Shown here one piece after another: positions 37,785 through 46,662 of a stretch of 64,000 bases of DNA (the stretch's first letter is position 1; the number at the start of each line of letters is the position of its first letter). A program made the position numbers and the translations under genes. The stretch lies in NCBI RefSeq assembly GCF_003008595.1, contig NZ_CP027669.1:2046001-2110000 (forward strand), given 5' to 3'. Source of the stretch: Simplicispira suum. GTDB taxonomy: Bacteria; Pseudomonadota; Gammaproteobacteria; Burkholderiales; Burkholderiaceae_C. The notes under the pieces are model-generated. The model was not told where the DNA came from and searched no databases. It worked only from the letters and a program-made list of their open reading frames with translations.

Positions 37785-38609
37785 ATGGATGCAGTAGAAG
37801 TGAAGATCAATGGTTTGCCTGACAGCGCCAACCCGCAAAACTGGGGCCACGTCACGCTCGTGGGCGCCGGCCCAGGGGATGCGGAATTGCTCACGCTCAA
37901 AGCGGCGCGGGTCCTTGCGAGTGCGCAACTGGTACTCTACGACCGCCTGGTGTCCGAGGCCGTGCTTGCCCACGTCGCACCCGGTGCCGAGCGTATTTTC
38001 GTCGGCAAGCAAAGCCGCAGCCACACTCTGCCCCAGGAAGACATCATCGAACTGATGGTGCGGCTGGCGCGCCAGGGGCGCTCGCTGGTGCGCCTCAAGG
38101 GGGGCGATCCCTTCATCTTCGGCCGCGGTGGCGAAGAGGCCGAGGGCCTGGCTGCGGCCGGCATCGCCTGCGAAACCATTCCGGGCATCAGCGCGGCGCA
38201 GGGCGCGGCCGCTGCCACGGGCATTCCACTCACGCACCGAGATCATGCTGGCATGCTGGTCTTTGCCACCGGACACCTGCAGGGGGCGCAGGAAGACCGC
38301 GTGGTGCAGCTCGATTGGGATGCGCTCGCGCGGCCCGGTCAGACGGTGGTGATTTACATGGGCGTGGGGACGCTGCCGATGGTGTGCGAGCAGCTTGTCG
38401 CCCACGGCCTGCCGGAGACGACACCGGCGGCGCTCGTCGAGCGCGCCACGCTGCCCGAGCAGCGCTGCATCGTCGCAACCGTGGCCACACTGCCGGCGCT
38501 GGGCGTGCTGCATGGCGTGAAGCCGCCCGCCGTGATCATCATTGGCGAGGCGGTCGGGCGCCAGGTCGTGCCGCCCGGCGGCGCCGGCAGGGTGTCATCG
38601 GATTTCTAA
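37785..38609 (+). CDS. cobA: Uroporphyrinogen-III C-methyltransferase
   Basis: 274 residues from the chosen ATG (37740 and 37749 are alternatives; no ribosome-binding site decides). It methylates uroporphyrinogen III at C2 and C7 to precorrin-2. SUMT motifs are VGAGPGDAELLTLKA, LVLYDRLVS, VRLKGGDPFIFGRGGEEAE and GIPLTHRDHA. It is a stand-alone methyltransferase without CysG oxidase/ferrochelatase domains, as in NirE or CobA. The cytochrome d1-like neighbour favours NirE-like use; a sirohaem or B12 role cannot be excluded. Confidence 0.9.
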   Translation: MDAVEVKINGLPDSANPQNWGHVTLVGAGPGDAELLTLKAARVLASAQLVLYDRLVSEAVLAHVAPGAERIFVGKQSRSHTLPQEDIIELMVRLARQGRSLVRLKGGDPFIFGRGGEEAEGLAAAGIACETIPGISAAQGAAAATGIPLTHRDHAGMLVFATGHLQGAQEDRVVQLDWDALARPGQTVVIYMGVGTLPMVCEQLVAHGLPETTPAALVERATLPEQRCIVATVATLPALGVLHGVKPPAVIIIGEAVGRQVVPPGGAGRVSSDF

Positions 38610-38622
38610 ATCCACCGATGAC
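38594..38622. terminator. Hairpin at the cobA 3' end
   Basis: GTCATCGG at 38594-38601 pairs with CCGATGAC at 38615-38622, with an extra ATTT/AAAT pairing inside. It overlaps the cobA stop codon and lies between convergent genes. There is no strong T-tract, so the terminator call is tentative. Confidence 0.5.
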
Positions 38623-38708
38623 TTTGTCGGCCCAGCTTCGCCAGTACACCAGTACGCCTGTACTGTCTGCGCTTGGCCTTCGCGTACGCGATGGATCGAG
38701 AAACCGAA

Positions 38709-39662
38709 TCAGGGCCTGCGCTCTGAAGCCTGTGCGGGTTGGGCGGACGTGTCCCCGGCGACGCCCCAGTGGTGCGACGCCACATAGGCGAGCAAAAACT
38801 CCCTGAAGCTCTGCGCCGCCGGCGACAACGTAGCGGCGCTGCGCTGGTACACCAGAAACTTGCGCAGCACCTGGGGCTCGTGCAACGGGGCGAGCCGCAG
38901 CTGGTACAGACGCACCAGTGAGCTGGCATAGGGCAGGCACGCCGTGATCCCCAGACCGGCGCTGACCATGCTCAGCGCGGTGGTCATGAAAGTCACTTCG
39001 TTGCTGGGGTTCAGCGTGATCTCGCGCAAGGCCCCATGCAGGTCGAGCGACAGCCGCTCGGCAAACTGGCCCTGCAAGGCAATGAAAGGGTGGGCAATGG
39101 CGTCGCTCCAGCAGATGCGTGGCAGATCGGCCAGCGGGTGGTCCTTCGGGAACACCACCATGAAGGGCATTTCAAACAAGGTCTCACCCGCCATGTCGCT
39201 GCCCATGCCGCGCTCGGGGCCGATACCAAAATCGGCTTCCCCCGCAGCGACGCGCGCGAGCACGCCATCGACCGCGCAGTCCGACAGGCGCACCTGCACG
39301 CCGGGGTGCTCGCGCCGGTAGGCGGCAATCACCTCGGGCATCAGCGTGCACGCCATGAGCTGCGGCGCAGCCACGCGTACCACGCCGCGCCGCAGGGCCT
39401 TGAGGTCGTCAATGCCGCCCAGTACGCCGTCCAGGTCCTGCAGGATTTTGTCGATCAAGGGCACAAAGCCCCGGCCCGCTTCCGTCAGGCCGATGCTGCG
39501 CGTGCTGCGCTCGACCAGGCGCACGCCCAGGCTTTGCTCCAGTTCCTTGATCAGGCTGCTGAGCGCCGATTGCGTCACGTGCAGGGAGACTGCGGCCTGC
39601 GTAAAGCTCCCGGTGCGCACCAGTGCCACCAGCGCGCGCAATTGCCGCAGGCTGACATTCAT
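38709..39662 (-). CDS. LysR-family transcriptional regulator
   Basis: 317 residues. The N-terminal winged HTH is MNVSLRQLRALVALVRTGSFTQAAVSLHVTQSALSSLIKELE, and the effector domain follows from about residue 90. It is divergent from the VOC-TRAP-FAH-maiA operon, which it most likely controls. The 181-bp spacer is A/T-rich and contains the imperfect palindrome TTTGAATCATAGATCGAAG (39696-39714), a possible T-N11-A type site. Confidence 0.9.
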   Translation of the reverse strand: MNVSLRQLRALVALVRTGSFTQAAVSLHVTQSALSSLIKELEQSLGVRLVERSTRSIGLTEAGRGFVPLIDKILQDLDGVLGGIDDLKALRRGVVRVAAPQLMACTLMPEVIAAYRREHPGVQVRLSDCAVDGVLARVAAGEADFGIGPERGMGSDMAGETLFEMPFMVVFPKDHPLADLPRICWSDAIAHPFIALQGQFAERLSLDLHGALREITLNPSNEVTFMTTALSMVSAGLGITACLPYASSLVRLYQLRLAPLHEPQVLRKFLVYQRSAATLSPAAQSFREFLLAYVASHHWGVAGDTSAQPAQASERRP

Positions 39663-39843
39663 TAAATTTCCTTGTGAATGCAGAAAAATAAAGCGTTTGA
39701 ATCATAGATCGAAGCAGTCTTTAATTCAATGCATCGCAAGGCGGTCCAAGCAGCCTGCGATCCGCCCCGCAGCGCGCAGTGTCCGTGTTGCCGCAGCGGC
39801 GGATTTTGGTTCAGGCACTGGTTCACCCGACTGGAGACAACGC

Positions 39844-40386
39844 ATGAAGATCAAAAAATTTCACCATGTAGCCTATCGCTGCATCAACGCCAAGGAAACC
39901 GTGGAGTGGTACGGCAAGTACCTGAACATGGATTTCATCCTGGCGATTGCCGAAGACGAAGTGCCTTCCACCAAGGACCCCGATCCTTATATGCACATCT
40001 TCCTGGATGCGGGCAACGGCAACATCCTGGCCTTCTTTGAATTGCCCTCCAAGCCACCCATGGACCGCGACCGCAACACCCCGACGTGGACGCAGCACCT
40101 GGCCATGGAAGTGGGCAGCATGGAAGAGATGATGGAAGCCAAGGCGCGCATGGAAGCCGACGGCATCGAAGTGCTTGGTCCCACGGACCACACCATCTTC
40201 AAATCCATCTACTTCCGCGACCCCAGCGGCCACCGCCTCGAACTGGCTGTCAACACGGGCACGCCCGCGATGATGAAGCAACTCGACGACGTCAAATGGG
40301 ACATGATCAACGAGTGGGATCGCACCAAGAAGGCACCCAAGCACGCTGCCTGGATGCACGACGGCAAGGGGTTTCCCGCCGCTTGA
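39844..40386 (+). CDS. VOC-family protein (glyoxalase/extradiol dioxygenase-like)
   Basis: 180 residues. The N-terminal HHVAYRCINAKETVEWYGKYLNM and the later TQHLAMEV and YFRDPSGHRLELAVNTG are the paired beta-alpha-beta modules of the VOC fold, with metal-ligand His and Glu residues in place. It may be a ring-cleavage dioxygenase, isomerase or lyase. As first gene of an operon with FAH and maleylacetoacetate isomerase genes, it probably acts on an aromatic breakdown product. A glyoxalase role is less likely. Confidence 0.82.
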   Translation: MKIKKFHHVAYRCINAKETVEWYGKYLNMDFILAIAEDEVPSTKDPDPYMHIFLDAGNGNILAFFELPSKPPMDRDRNTPTWTQHLAMEVGSMEEMMEAKARMEADGIEVLGPTDHTIFKSIYFRDPSGHRLELAVNTGTPAMMKQLDDVKWDMINEWDRTKKAPKHAAWMHDGKGFPAA

Positions 40387-40453
40387 GCGCGCCTGCCAGC
40401 TGACAGGTCGTTAATCCAGCCCGCCGCGTGCGGGCTGCACCTAAGGGGAATCC

Positions 40454-41011
40454 ATGGGAAATCGCTGGGGACGCGCCTGCGTGCGTGCGCTGGAGATCGT
40501 CATCGTCGCCTGCCTGGCGGTGATGGCGGTGCTGGTGTTTGGCAACGTGGTGCTGCGATACGCGTTCGATTCGGGCATTGCGGTGTCCGAAGAGCTCTCG
40601 CGCCTGCTCTTTGTCTGGCTGATTTTTCTGGGGGCCATCCTGGCGTCGGTGCAGCGCGCGCATATCGGGTTTGACGCGCTGGTCGAGCGCCTGCCGCTCG
40701 CGGGACGCAAGGTTCTGGTGGTGCTCACCGGTGGCCTCATGCTCTGGGCCTGCGGCATGTTCCTGGTGGGCGGCTGGAAGCAGACGGAAATCAACCTTGG
40801 CAACAGCTACCCGGTGCTGGGCATTTCTTATGGCTGGCTGTACGGCGTGGCGCTTGTGTTTGGCGGTGGCATGGCACTGGCCATTGCCAACAATATCTGG
40901 CGCGCCCTGCACGACTCCGAAGGGCCAGGGCTGACCAAAGATTTGGGCGACCGCATTCTGGAGAAGATGCCCGAGGTCTCGTCCGCTGAGAAGAAGGGGG
41001 ATCCGCGGTGA
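40454..41011 (+). CDS. TRAP transporter small permease (DctQ)
   Basis: 185 residues with four membrane segments. The DctQ signature is seen in VSEELSRLLFVWLIFLGAILA. It is the small membrane subunit of a tripartite ATP-independent periplasmic transporter, and the following gene overlaps it by 4 nt. Confidence 0.9.
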   Translation: MGNRWGRACVRALEIVIVACLAVMAVLVFGNVVLRYAFDSGIAVSEELSRLLFVWLIFLGAILASVQRAHIGFDALVERLPLAGRKVLVVLTGGLMLWACGMFLVGGWKQTEINLGNSYPVLGISYGWLYGVALVFGGGMALAIANNIWRALHDSEGPGLTKDLGDRILEKMPEVSSAEKKGDPR

Positions 41012-42285
41012 CCGCGTTCATCTTCCTGGCCGTGTTGCTGGCGCTGATTGCGCTGGGCATGCCGATTGCCTTCGCGCTGCTGTTCTCCGGCGTCGCCGTG
41101 ATGTTCCAGATGGGGCAGTTCGACTCGCAAATCGTCGTGCAGAACGCCATTGGCGGGGCCGACAACTTCGTGCTCATGGCCGTGCCCTTCTTTATTCTGG
41201 CGGGCGAATTCATGAATGCGGGCGGGCTCTCGCGCCGCATTGTGGAAATGGCGGGCGCCTTTGTTGGCCACTTGCGCGGAGGCCTGGGCTACGTGGCGAT
41301 TTTCGCCGCCATCTTGCTCGCCAGTCTCTCCGGCTCGGCGGTGGCGGATACCGCCGCGCTGGCGGCCATCCTGGTGCCCATGATGCGCCAGGCCGGCTAC
41401 GACCCGGCGCGCGCCTGCGGGCTGATGGCGGCGGGCGGCATCATCGCGCCGGTCATTCCGCCGTCGATTGGTTTCCTGTTGTTCGGCGTGGTTGCCAACG
41501 TGTCCATCACCAAGCTGTTCCTGGCCGGCATCGCACCGGGCGTCATGATGGGCGGCGCGCTGGTGGTCGCCTGGTGGCTGGTGTCGCGCCGAACCAGCGC
41601 GCAGGTGTCGCCGCGCAAACCCTGGAGCGAGCGCCTCGCGCTGCTGGGCAAGGGCTTTTGGGCGCTGATGATGCCAGTCATCATCGTCGGCGGCCTGAAA
41701 TTTGGCATCTTCACCCCCACCGAAGCGGCGGTGGTCGCAGCGGCGTACGCGATGTTTGTCGGCGCCGTGATTTACCGCGAACTGAGCTGGGCCTCCATCT
41801 ACCGCTGCCTGCTGGTGACGGCGCGCACCACGGCCGTGGTGCTGCTGCTGGCCAGCCTGGCCATGGTGGCGTCTTACATGATCACGATTGCCGATGTGCC
41901 GGGCCAGGTGGGCGGCTGGCTCAGTGGCCTGGGCGAGCACCCGCTGGCACTGACCGCCGCGATGATGCTGGTGATTTTCCTCGCCGGCATGGTGCTGGAC
42001 TTCATCCCCATCGTGCTGATCTTCACGCCGGTATTCCTGCCCATTGCGCAGCAGGCGGGCATCGACCCGGTGTACTTCGGCGTCATCTTCATCATCAACT
42101 GCTCGCTCGGCATGATCACGCCGCCCGTGGGTGTGGTGCTGAACGTGGTCAGTTCGATTGGCAAGGTGACGCTGGCCCAGGCGGCACGCGGGATCATGCC
42201 ATTCCTGCTGGCCGAACTGGCGGTGCTGATTGCGCTGGTGCTGTGGCCCGCCTTGGTGATCGTGCCGGCCGGCTGGTGGCGCTAA
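41008..42285 (+). CDS. TRAP transporter large permease (DctM)
   Basis: 425 residues, about 12 membrane segments. Family motifs are LGMPIAFALLFSGVAVM, AAGGIIAPVIPPSIGFLLFG and FIINCSLGMITPPVGVVLNV. It forms the ion-coupled channel with DctQ. The GTG start overlaps the dctQ stop (GTGA). Confidence 0.93.
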   Translation: MTAFIFLAVLLALIALGMPIAFALLFSGVAVMFQMGQFDSQIVVQNAIGGADNFVLMAVPFFILAGEFMNAGGLSRRIVEMAGAFVGHLRGGLGYVAIFAAILLASLSGSAVADTAALAAILVPMMRQAGYDPARACGLMAAGGIIAPVIPPSIGFLLFGVVANVSITKLFLAGIAPGVMMGGALVVAWWLVSRRTSAQVSPRKPWSERLALLGKGFWALMMPVIIVGGLKFGIFTPTEAAVVAAAYAMFVGAVIYRELSWASIYRCLLVTARTTAVVLLLASLAMVASYMITIADVPGQVGGWLSGLGEHPLALTAAMMLVIFLAGMVLDFIPIVLIFTPVFLPIAQQAGIDPVYFGVIFIINCSLGMITPPVGVVLNVVSSIGKVTLAQAARGIMPFLLAELAVLIALVLWPALVIVPAGWWR

Positions 42286-42323
42286 CGCCCGATTCTTACT
42301 TTTTCAACCCAGGAGACAAACCC

Positions 42324-43322
42324 ATGAAAGCTCTTTCCAAACTGATGGCCCTGGCAATTGCCGGAAGCTTTGCGGTGGCGGCCCCGCTGACGGCCGTGGC
42401 CCAGGTGACAGCAAAATTTGCCGTCACCTTGCCCGAGAAATCGCACCAAGGCCAGGGCGTCGCCAAGTTCATCGAGCTGGTCGACGCCAAGAGCGGCGGC
42501 AAGATCAAGATCAAAGGCTTCTATGCCGGCGCGCTGGGCAACGACGTGCAGGTCACTTCGGCGCTGCAGGGCGGCACCATCGAATTCACCGTCCCGCAGA
42601 CGACCACGCTGACCGGCATGGTCAAGGAATACGAAATCCTTGATTTCCCTTTCCTGTTCTCGACCACGCAGCAAGCCGAAAAAGTGCTGGACGGTCCGGT
42701 CGGCGACAAGCTGCTCGCCATGCTTCCCGAGAAGGGTCTCGTCGGCCTGGCCTACTGGGAAAACGGCTTCTTCAACGCCACCAACAGCAAGCACCCCATC
42801 GCCAAAGTGGAAGATTTTGAAGGCCTGAAATTCCGCTCGGTGCAAGCCAAGATTTCGCAGGAAACCATCAAGGCGCTGGGCGCCAATCCCGTACCTCTGG
42901 CCGTGCCTGAGCTCTACACCGCGCTGGAAACCCGCACCATTGATGGCCAAGGAACGCCCACTGCGGTGATCGCCGCGCTCAAGCTCAACGAAGTGCAGAA
43001 GTACCTCTCGCTGACCCGCCACAGCTACGGCGCCTTCCTGCCGCTGGTGTCCAAGAAATTCTGGGACAAGCTCTCGCCAGCGGACCAGAAAATCCTGAAG
43101 GACGCCGCCATCGAGGCGCGTTCGTTCCAGCGCGGTGTGGCGCGCGACCAGGCCAAATCTGCGCAAGCAGCGATGGCGGCCAAGGGCCTCATAGTCAACG
43201 ACGTGACCGACGCCGAGCATGCCCGCATGCGCGAGAAGGTGCAGCCGGTATGGAAGATGTTCATCCCCAGCGTCGGTGAAGGCCTCTACAAGGAAGTCAC
43301 CGACCAGATCGCCGCCAAATAA
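42324..43322 (+). CDS. TRAP transporter substrate-binding protein (DctP)
   Basis: 332 residues. The signal peptide ends near TAVAQ; the ATG follows AGGAG. DctP motifs include the conserved Arg in GLKFRSVQAKISQETIKALGANPVPLAVPELYTALETRTIDGQ, the residue that binds the substrate carboxylate. It therefore probably binds an organic or aromatic acid, in keeping with the degradative genes that follow. Confidence 0.93.
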   Translation: MKALSKLMALAIAGSFAVAAPLTAVAQVTAKFAVTLPEKSHQGQGVAKFIELVDAKSGGKIKIKGFYAGALGNDVQVTSALQGGTIEFTVPQTTTLTGMVKEYEILDFPFLFSTTQQAEKVLDGPVGDKLLAMLPEKGLVGLAYWENGFFNATNSKHPIAKVEDFEGLKFRSVQAKISQETIKALGANPVPLAVPELYTALETRTIDGQGTPTAVIAALKLNEVQKYLSLTRHSYGAFLPLVSKKFWDKLSPADQKILKDAAIEARSFQRGVARDQAKSAQAAMAAKGLIVNDVTDAEHARMREKVQPVWKMFIPSVGEGLYKEVTDQIAAK

Positions 43323-43423
43323 GGCACGACGCATTGGCACCCCTGCCCAGCGCGGGCGGGGTGCCTCTCCGGTGGCCGGCGCCTTTTGCGCCCGCCCGGT
43401 CTGTTTTTCTCAAGGATTTCCCC

Positions 43424-44446
43424 ATGAAACTCGCCACCCTCAAGGCCGGCGGTCGGGACGGCACGCTCGTTGTCGTGCGCCGCGACCTCTCGCAATGCGT
43501 CGCCGTCCCGCAAATTGCCCGCACGCTGCAGGCCGCGCTGGACGACTGGGAGCGCTGCGCTCCACTTTTGCAAACTGTGTCGGACAGCCTCAACGCCGGT
43601 ACCGCGCAGGGCGCAACGGCCTTTGATGCTGCGGCCTGCCATTCCCCCCTGCCCCGCGCCTACCAATGGGCCGACGGCTCGGCCTATCTGAACCACGTCG
43701 AACTGGTGCGCAAGGCGCGCGGCAGCGAGGTGCCGGCCTCGTTCTGGACCGACCCGCTGATGTACCAGGGCGGTTCGGACTCGTTTGTCGGCCCCCGCGA
43801 CACGATTGACGCGATCAGCGAAGACTGGGGCATCGACCTTGAGGCGGAAGTGGCTGTGGTCACCGGCGACGTGGCCATGGGCTCGGGCGTGGAGCGTTGC
43901 GCCAAGGCGATTCGCCTGGTCATGCTGGTGAACGATGTGTCGCTGCGCAACCTGATTCCGGCCGAGCTGGCCAAGGGCTTCGGCTTCTTCCAGGCCAAAC
44001 CAGCAAGCGCGTTTTCGCCGGTGGCGGTGACGCCCGACGAGCTCGGCGACGCCTGGCAGCAAGCCAAGCTCAAGGGCCAACTGCGCGTGCAGATCAACGG
44101 CAAGCCGTTTGGCGAGCCCGACGCGGGCGAGGACATGGCCTTCAGCTTTGCGCAGCTTATCGCGCATGCAGCCAAGACCCGCGCGCTCTGCGCCGGCTCC
44201 ATCATTGGCTCGGGCACGGTGTCGAACAAGCAGGGCAGTCTGCATGGATCGAGCGTTGCCAACGGCGGCGTGGGCTACTGCTGCCTGGCCGAAGTGCGCA
44301 TGTACGAAACCATCGAAGGCGGCAAGCCGACGACGGATTTCTTGCACTTTGGTGACTGCGTGCGCATCGAAATGCTGGGCGCCGGTGGCGAGAGCATCTT
44401 CGGCGCCATCGAGCAGACGGTGCGCCAGATCCAACCTGCCGGCTGA
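43424..44446 (+). CDS. Fumarylacetoacetate hydrolase (FAH) family protein
   Basis: 340 residues. The FAH core shows metal ligands in EDWGIDLEAEVAVVTGDVAMG and RLVMLVNDVSLRNL, plus GSGTVSNKQGS near the C-terminus. It hydrolyses the C-C bond of fumarylacetoacetate or fumarylpyruvate-like products. The next gene encodes the matching isomerase, so a homogentisate- or gentisate-type lower pathway is likely; the ring-cleaving enzyme is not evident unless it is the VOC protein. Confidence 0.88.
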   Translation: MKLATLKAGGRDGTLVVVRRDLSQCVAVPQIARTLQAALDDWERCAPLLQTVSDSLNAGTAQGATAFDAAACHSPLPRAYQWADGSAYLNHVELVRKARGSEVPASFWTDPLMYQGGSDSFVGPRDTIDAISEDWGIDLEAEVAVVTGDVAMGSGVERCAKAIRLVMLVNDVSLRNLIPAELAKGFGFFQAKPASAFSPVAVTPDELGDAWQQAKLKGQLRVQINGKPFGEPDAGEDMAFSFAQLIAHAAKTRALCAGSIIGSGTVSNKQGSLHGSSVANGGVGYCCLAEVRMYETIEGGKPTTDFLHFGDCVRIEMLGAGGESIFGAIEQTVRQIQPAG

Positions 44447-44460
44447 TGGACAGAGGCGCC

Positions 44461-45111
44461 ATGCTCACGCTCTACAGCTATTTCCGCAGTTCGGCGTCGT
44501 ACCGCCTGCGCATTGCCCTGGCGCTCAAGGGCCTTGCGCACGAGACCGTGCCGGTGCACCTGCTCAAAGGCGGTGGCGAGCAACACCAAGCGGCTTACCG
44601 GGCGGTCAATCCTGCCGGCCTGGTGCCGGTGCTGCAGGACGGGGACACCGTGCTCACGCAGTCGCTCGCCATCATGGAATACCTCGACGAGGCCTACCCC
44701 GCCTCGCCCCTGCTGCCGTCGGGTGCGCTGGACCGTGCCCGGGTGCGTGCGCTCGCGCTCACCATCGCCTGCGACATCCACCCGCTGGGCAACCTGCGCG
44801 TGCTCAACTACGTCGGCGACACCTTGGGCGCGGGCGAGGAGGGCCGCAAGGTCTGGGCCAGCCACTGGATTGCGCTGGGCTTTGAGGCATTCGAGGAAGT
44901 GCTCAGCCGCCCCGGCGCGCCCACCGGCCAGTTTTGCCACGGCGACACCCCCGGCATGGCCGACTGCTGCCTGGTGCCGCAGGTGTTCAACGCACGCCGC
45001 TTTGGTTTGGACCTGGCGCCCTATCCCACGCTGAAACGCATCGCCGAACACTGCGAAGCGCTTGCGCCTTTTGTGGTGGCGCATCCGGCGAACCAGTTGG
45101 ACGCGGCCTGA
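44461..45111 (+). CDS. maiA: Maleylacetoacetate/maleylpyruvate isomerase (zeta-class GST)
   Basis: 216 residues from MLTLYSYFRS, the family-typical start; an ATG at 44446 overlapping the FAH stop is the alternative. The zeta-class motif is SSASYRLRIAL (usually SSCSYR; Cys is Ala here). The GST N-domain has AVNPAGLVPVLQDGDTVLTQSLAIMEYLDE. It isomerises the cis ring-cleavage product using glutathione before FAH hydrolysis. Last gene of the operon. Confidence 0.88.
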   Translation: MLTLYSYFRSSASYRLRIALALKGLAHETVPVHLLKGGGEQHQAAYRAVNPAGLVPVLQDGDTVLTQSLAIMEYLDEAYPASPLLPSGALDRARVRALALTIACDIHPLGNLRVLNYVGDTLGAGEEGRKVWASHWIALGFEAFEEVLSRPGAPTGQFCHGDTPGMADCCLVPQVFNARRFGLDLAPYPTLKRIAEHCEALAPFVVAHPANQLDAA

Positions 45112-45115
45112 CCCA

Positions 45116-46033
45116 TTAAGGCTGCCCGCGCAGATGCCGCACCATGCCGTGCACGATGCAAAATTGCGCTGCGTAGTAGGTGGCGAGCACCCAGAACAGC
45201 GCCAGTGGCACCGGCTGGACAAAGCGGTCCACGGCCAGCACCGAGTCGCTCAGCATGAAAATGCAGGCCCCCAGCGCCACGGTGCGAGACGCTTCGGTTT
45301 GCAGCTGTGCGGCGCGGCCCAGCGCCTGCGCCGCCATCAAGGCAATCACCAGCACATACACAGCCACGGGGGCGCGCAGCTCGGCGGGCAGGCCACCCTG
45401 CCACAGCCAGGCGTACATGGCGGCGCCGATCCCTACGGTAACGAGCAGCGCGCCGCCGTGCGCCAACCAGCGAACGCGGCGCCCAAACAAGGCGATGTAG
45501 GCGAGGTGCGCCAGCAGAAAGCTGACCAGGCCGGGGATGAACAGGTCCTGCAGCATCAGGAACACGTCGCCCGCCAGCGAGGCCAGCAGCGCCGCCAGCA
45601 AAAACCCCCAAGATTTATAGGAAAATTGGCCTCTGGCGCTTGACTGGTAAGCGTTAGAAGCTACAAAAATAATAGCTATTGCCATGGCGGCGGGTTTGAA
45701 CGCCAGGTGCCAGGCCCAGAGCCCTGTGGCGCCGCTGGCGGCCGCCAGTGCGCTGGCTTCAAGCATCCACAGTTCCAGGCTGGCAATGCGCCCGCGCCGC
45801 GCCGCCACCACCGCCAGGGCTGCAGCGCACAAGGCCATCAGCCAGACCAGCACATGCGTGCGCGTCAATGCGCCTGCCTGCCAGCTCAGTGCCCAGGTGG
45901 CCAGGCCAACCAGTACGGTGTGCAGCACGCCTTGCCAGAGCGGCAAGGCAGGCGCTAGGCTGGCGCTGGCGGCTGCGTCGGCCGGCGCGCGTGTCGGTGG
46001 GACGAGGGTCATGGTCTCAGGCGGTGCTTTCAT
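45116..46033 (-). CDS. YhhN/TMEM86-family membrane protein carrying an in-frame repeat
   Basis: 305 residues (292 or so if the ATG at 46012 is used). About eight membrane segments; ASLAGDVFLMLQDLFIPGLVSFLLAHLAYI is the YhhN core, and mammalian relatives are lysoplasmalogenases. Between helices is VASNAYQSSARGQFSYKS, encoded by a family 1 repeat copy that is open in this frame. It overlaps the upstream phosphatase gene slightly and is convergent with maiA. Confidence 0.82.
   Translation of the reverse strand: MKAPPETMTLVPPTRAPADAAASASLAPALPLWQGVLHTVLVGLATWALSWQAGALTRTHVLVWLMALCAAALAVVAARRGRIASLELWMLEASALAAASGATGLWAWHLAFKPAAMAIAIIFVASNAYQSSARGQFSYKSWGFLLAALLASLAGDVFLMLQDLFIPGLVSFLLAHLAYIALFGRRVRWLAHGGALLVTVGIGAAMYAWLWQGGLPAELRAPVAVYVLVIALMAAQALGRAAQLQTEASRTVALGACIFMLSDSVLAVDRFVQPVPLALFWVLATYYAAQFCIVHGMVRHLRGQP
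45621..45680 (+). repeat. Dispersed palindromic repeat (family 1), inside the yhhN homologue
   Basis: This copy reads attggcctctggcgctt, then ggtaagcgttagaagcta and aatagctatt. It is coding on the minus strand in the same frame as the srkA copy (both give a peptide like A-Y-x-S-S-A-x-G-Q-F). Confidence 0.85.
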
Positions 46034-46655
46034 CGCGCGAAGCGCGGTCCAGGTGCTGGGTGTCGCCCCATCCCACCAGAGTCAAAGCCTCCGGGGTCCA
46101 GAGCAGTCGGTTGATGGCGGTATTGGTCAGCTGCCAGGTGCGCGGTGCCTGCAGGGCCTGGCCGGTGGACAGGCGGTACAGCACGTCGAGCACGCCGCCA
46201 TGCGCCACGAGCACGATCTGCTGGCCTAAGTGCTGTGCCGCCAGACGTGCCGTGACGCCTGCGATGCGCGCTTGCAGCAGCGTCAGGCTCTCGCCGCCTT
46301 CGGGCGCGAAATCCGGGTCGCGTTTGCGCCAGCGCAGCGCCTGCTCGGGCAATTCGGCCTCAATTTCGGCAAAGGTGCGGCCCTCAAGCTCGCCAAAGCT
46401 GCGCTCGCGCAGGCCGGGCTCGGCGTGCAGCGGCGCTCTGGCGGCATCGGCAATGGCGGCGCCGGTGGCATGCGCGCGCAGCAGGTCGCTGGCATACACC
46501 GCAGCAATCGGCTCGCCGGCCAGCGCCCGCGCCACCTGCGCCGCCTGCCAGCGGCCAGTATCGTTGAGCGCAATGTCGCGGTGGCCCTGGATGCGCGTGT
46601 CCACGTTCCACGCGGTCTCGCCGTGGCGGATGGCAAGGATGCGGGTGGCGTCCAT
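46017..46655 (-). CDS. Histidine phosphatase (GpmB/CobC-like)
   Basis: 212 residues. The phospho-acceptor motif is LAIRHGETAWN, with the second His in VLVAHGGVLDVLYRLSTG. Such enzymes dephosphorylate small phosphoesters (3-phosphoglycerate, alpha-ribazole phosphate) or phosphoproteins. Annotated in relatives as phosphoglycerate mutase-like; true mutase activity is doubtful without more evidence. It lies in a run of minus-strand genes. Confidence 0.88.
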   Translation of the reverse strand: MDATRILAIRHGETAWNVDTRIQGHRDIALNDTGRWQAAQVARALAGEPIAAVYASDLLRAHATGAAIADAARAPLHAEPGLRERSFGELEGRTFAEIEAELPEQALRWRKRDPDFAPEGGESLTLLQARIAGVTARLAAQHLGQQIVLVAHGGVLDVLYRLSTGQALQAPRTWQLTNTAINRLLWTPEALTLVGWGDTQHLDRASRDESTA

Positions 46656-46662
46656 GAGGGAG

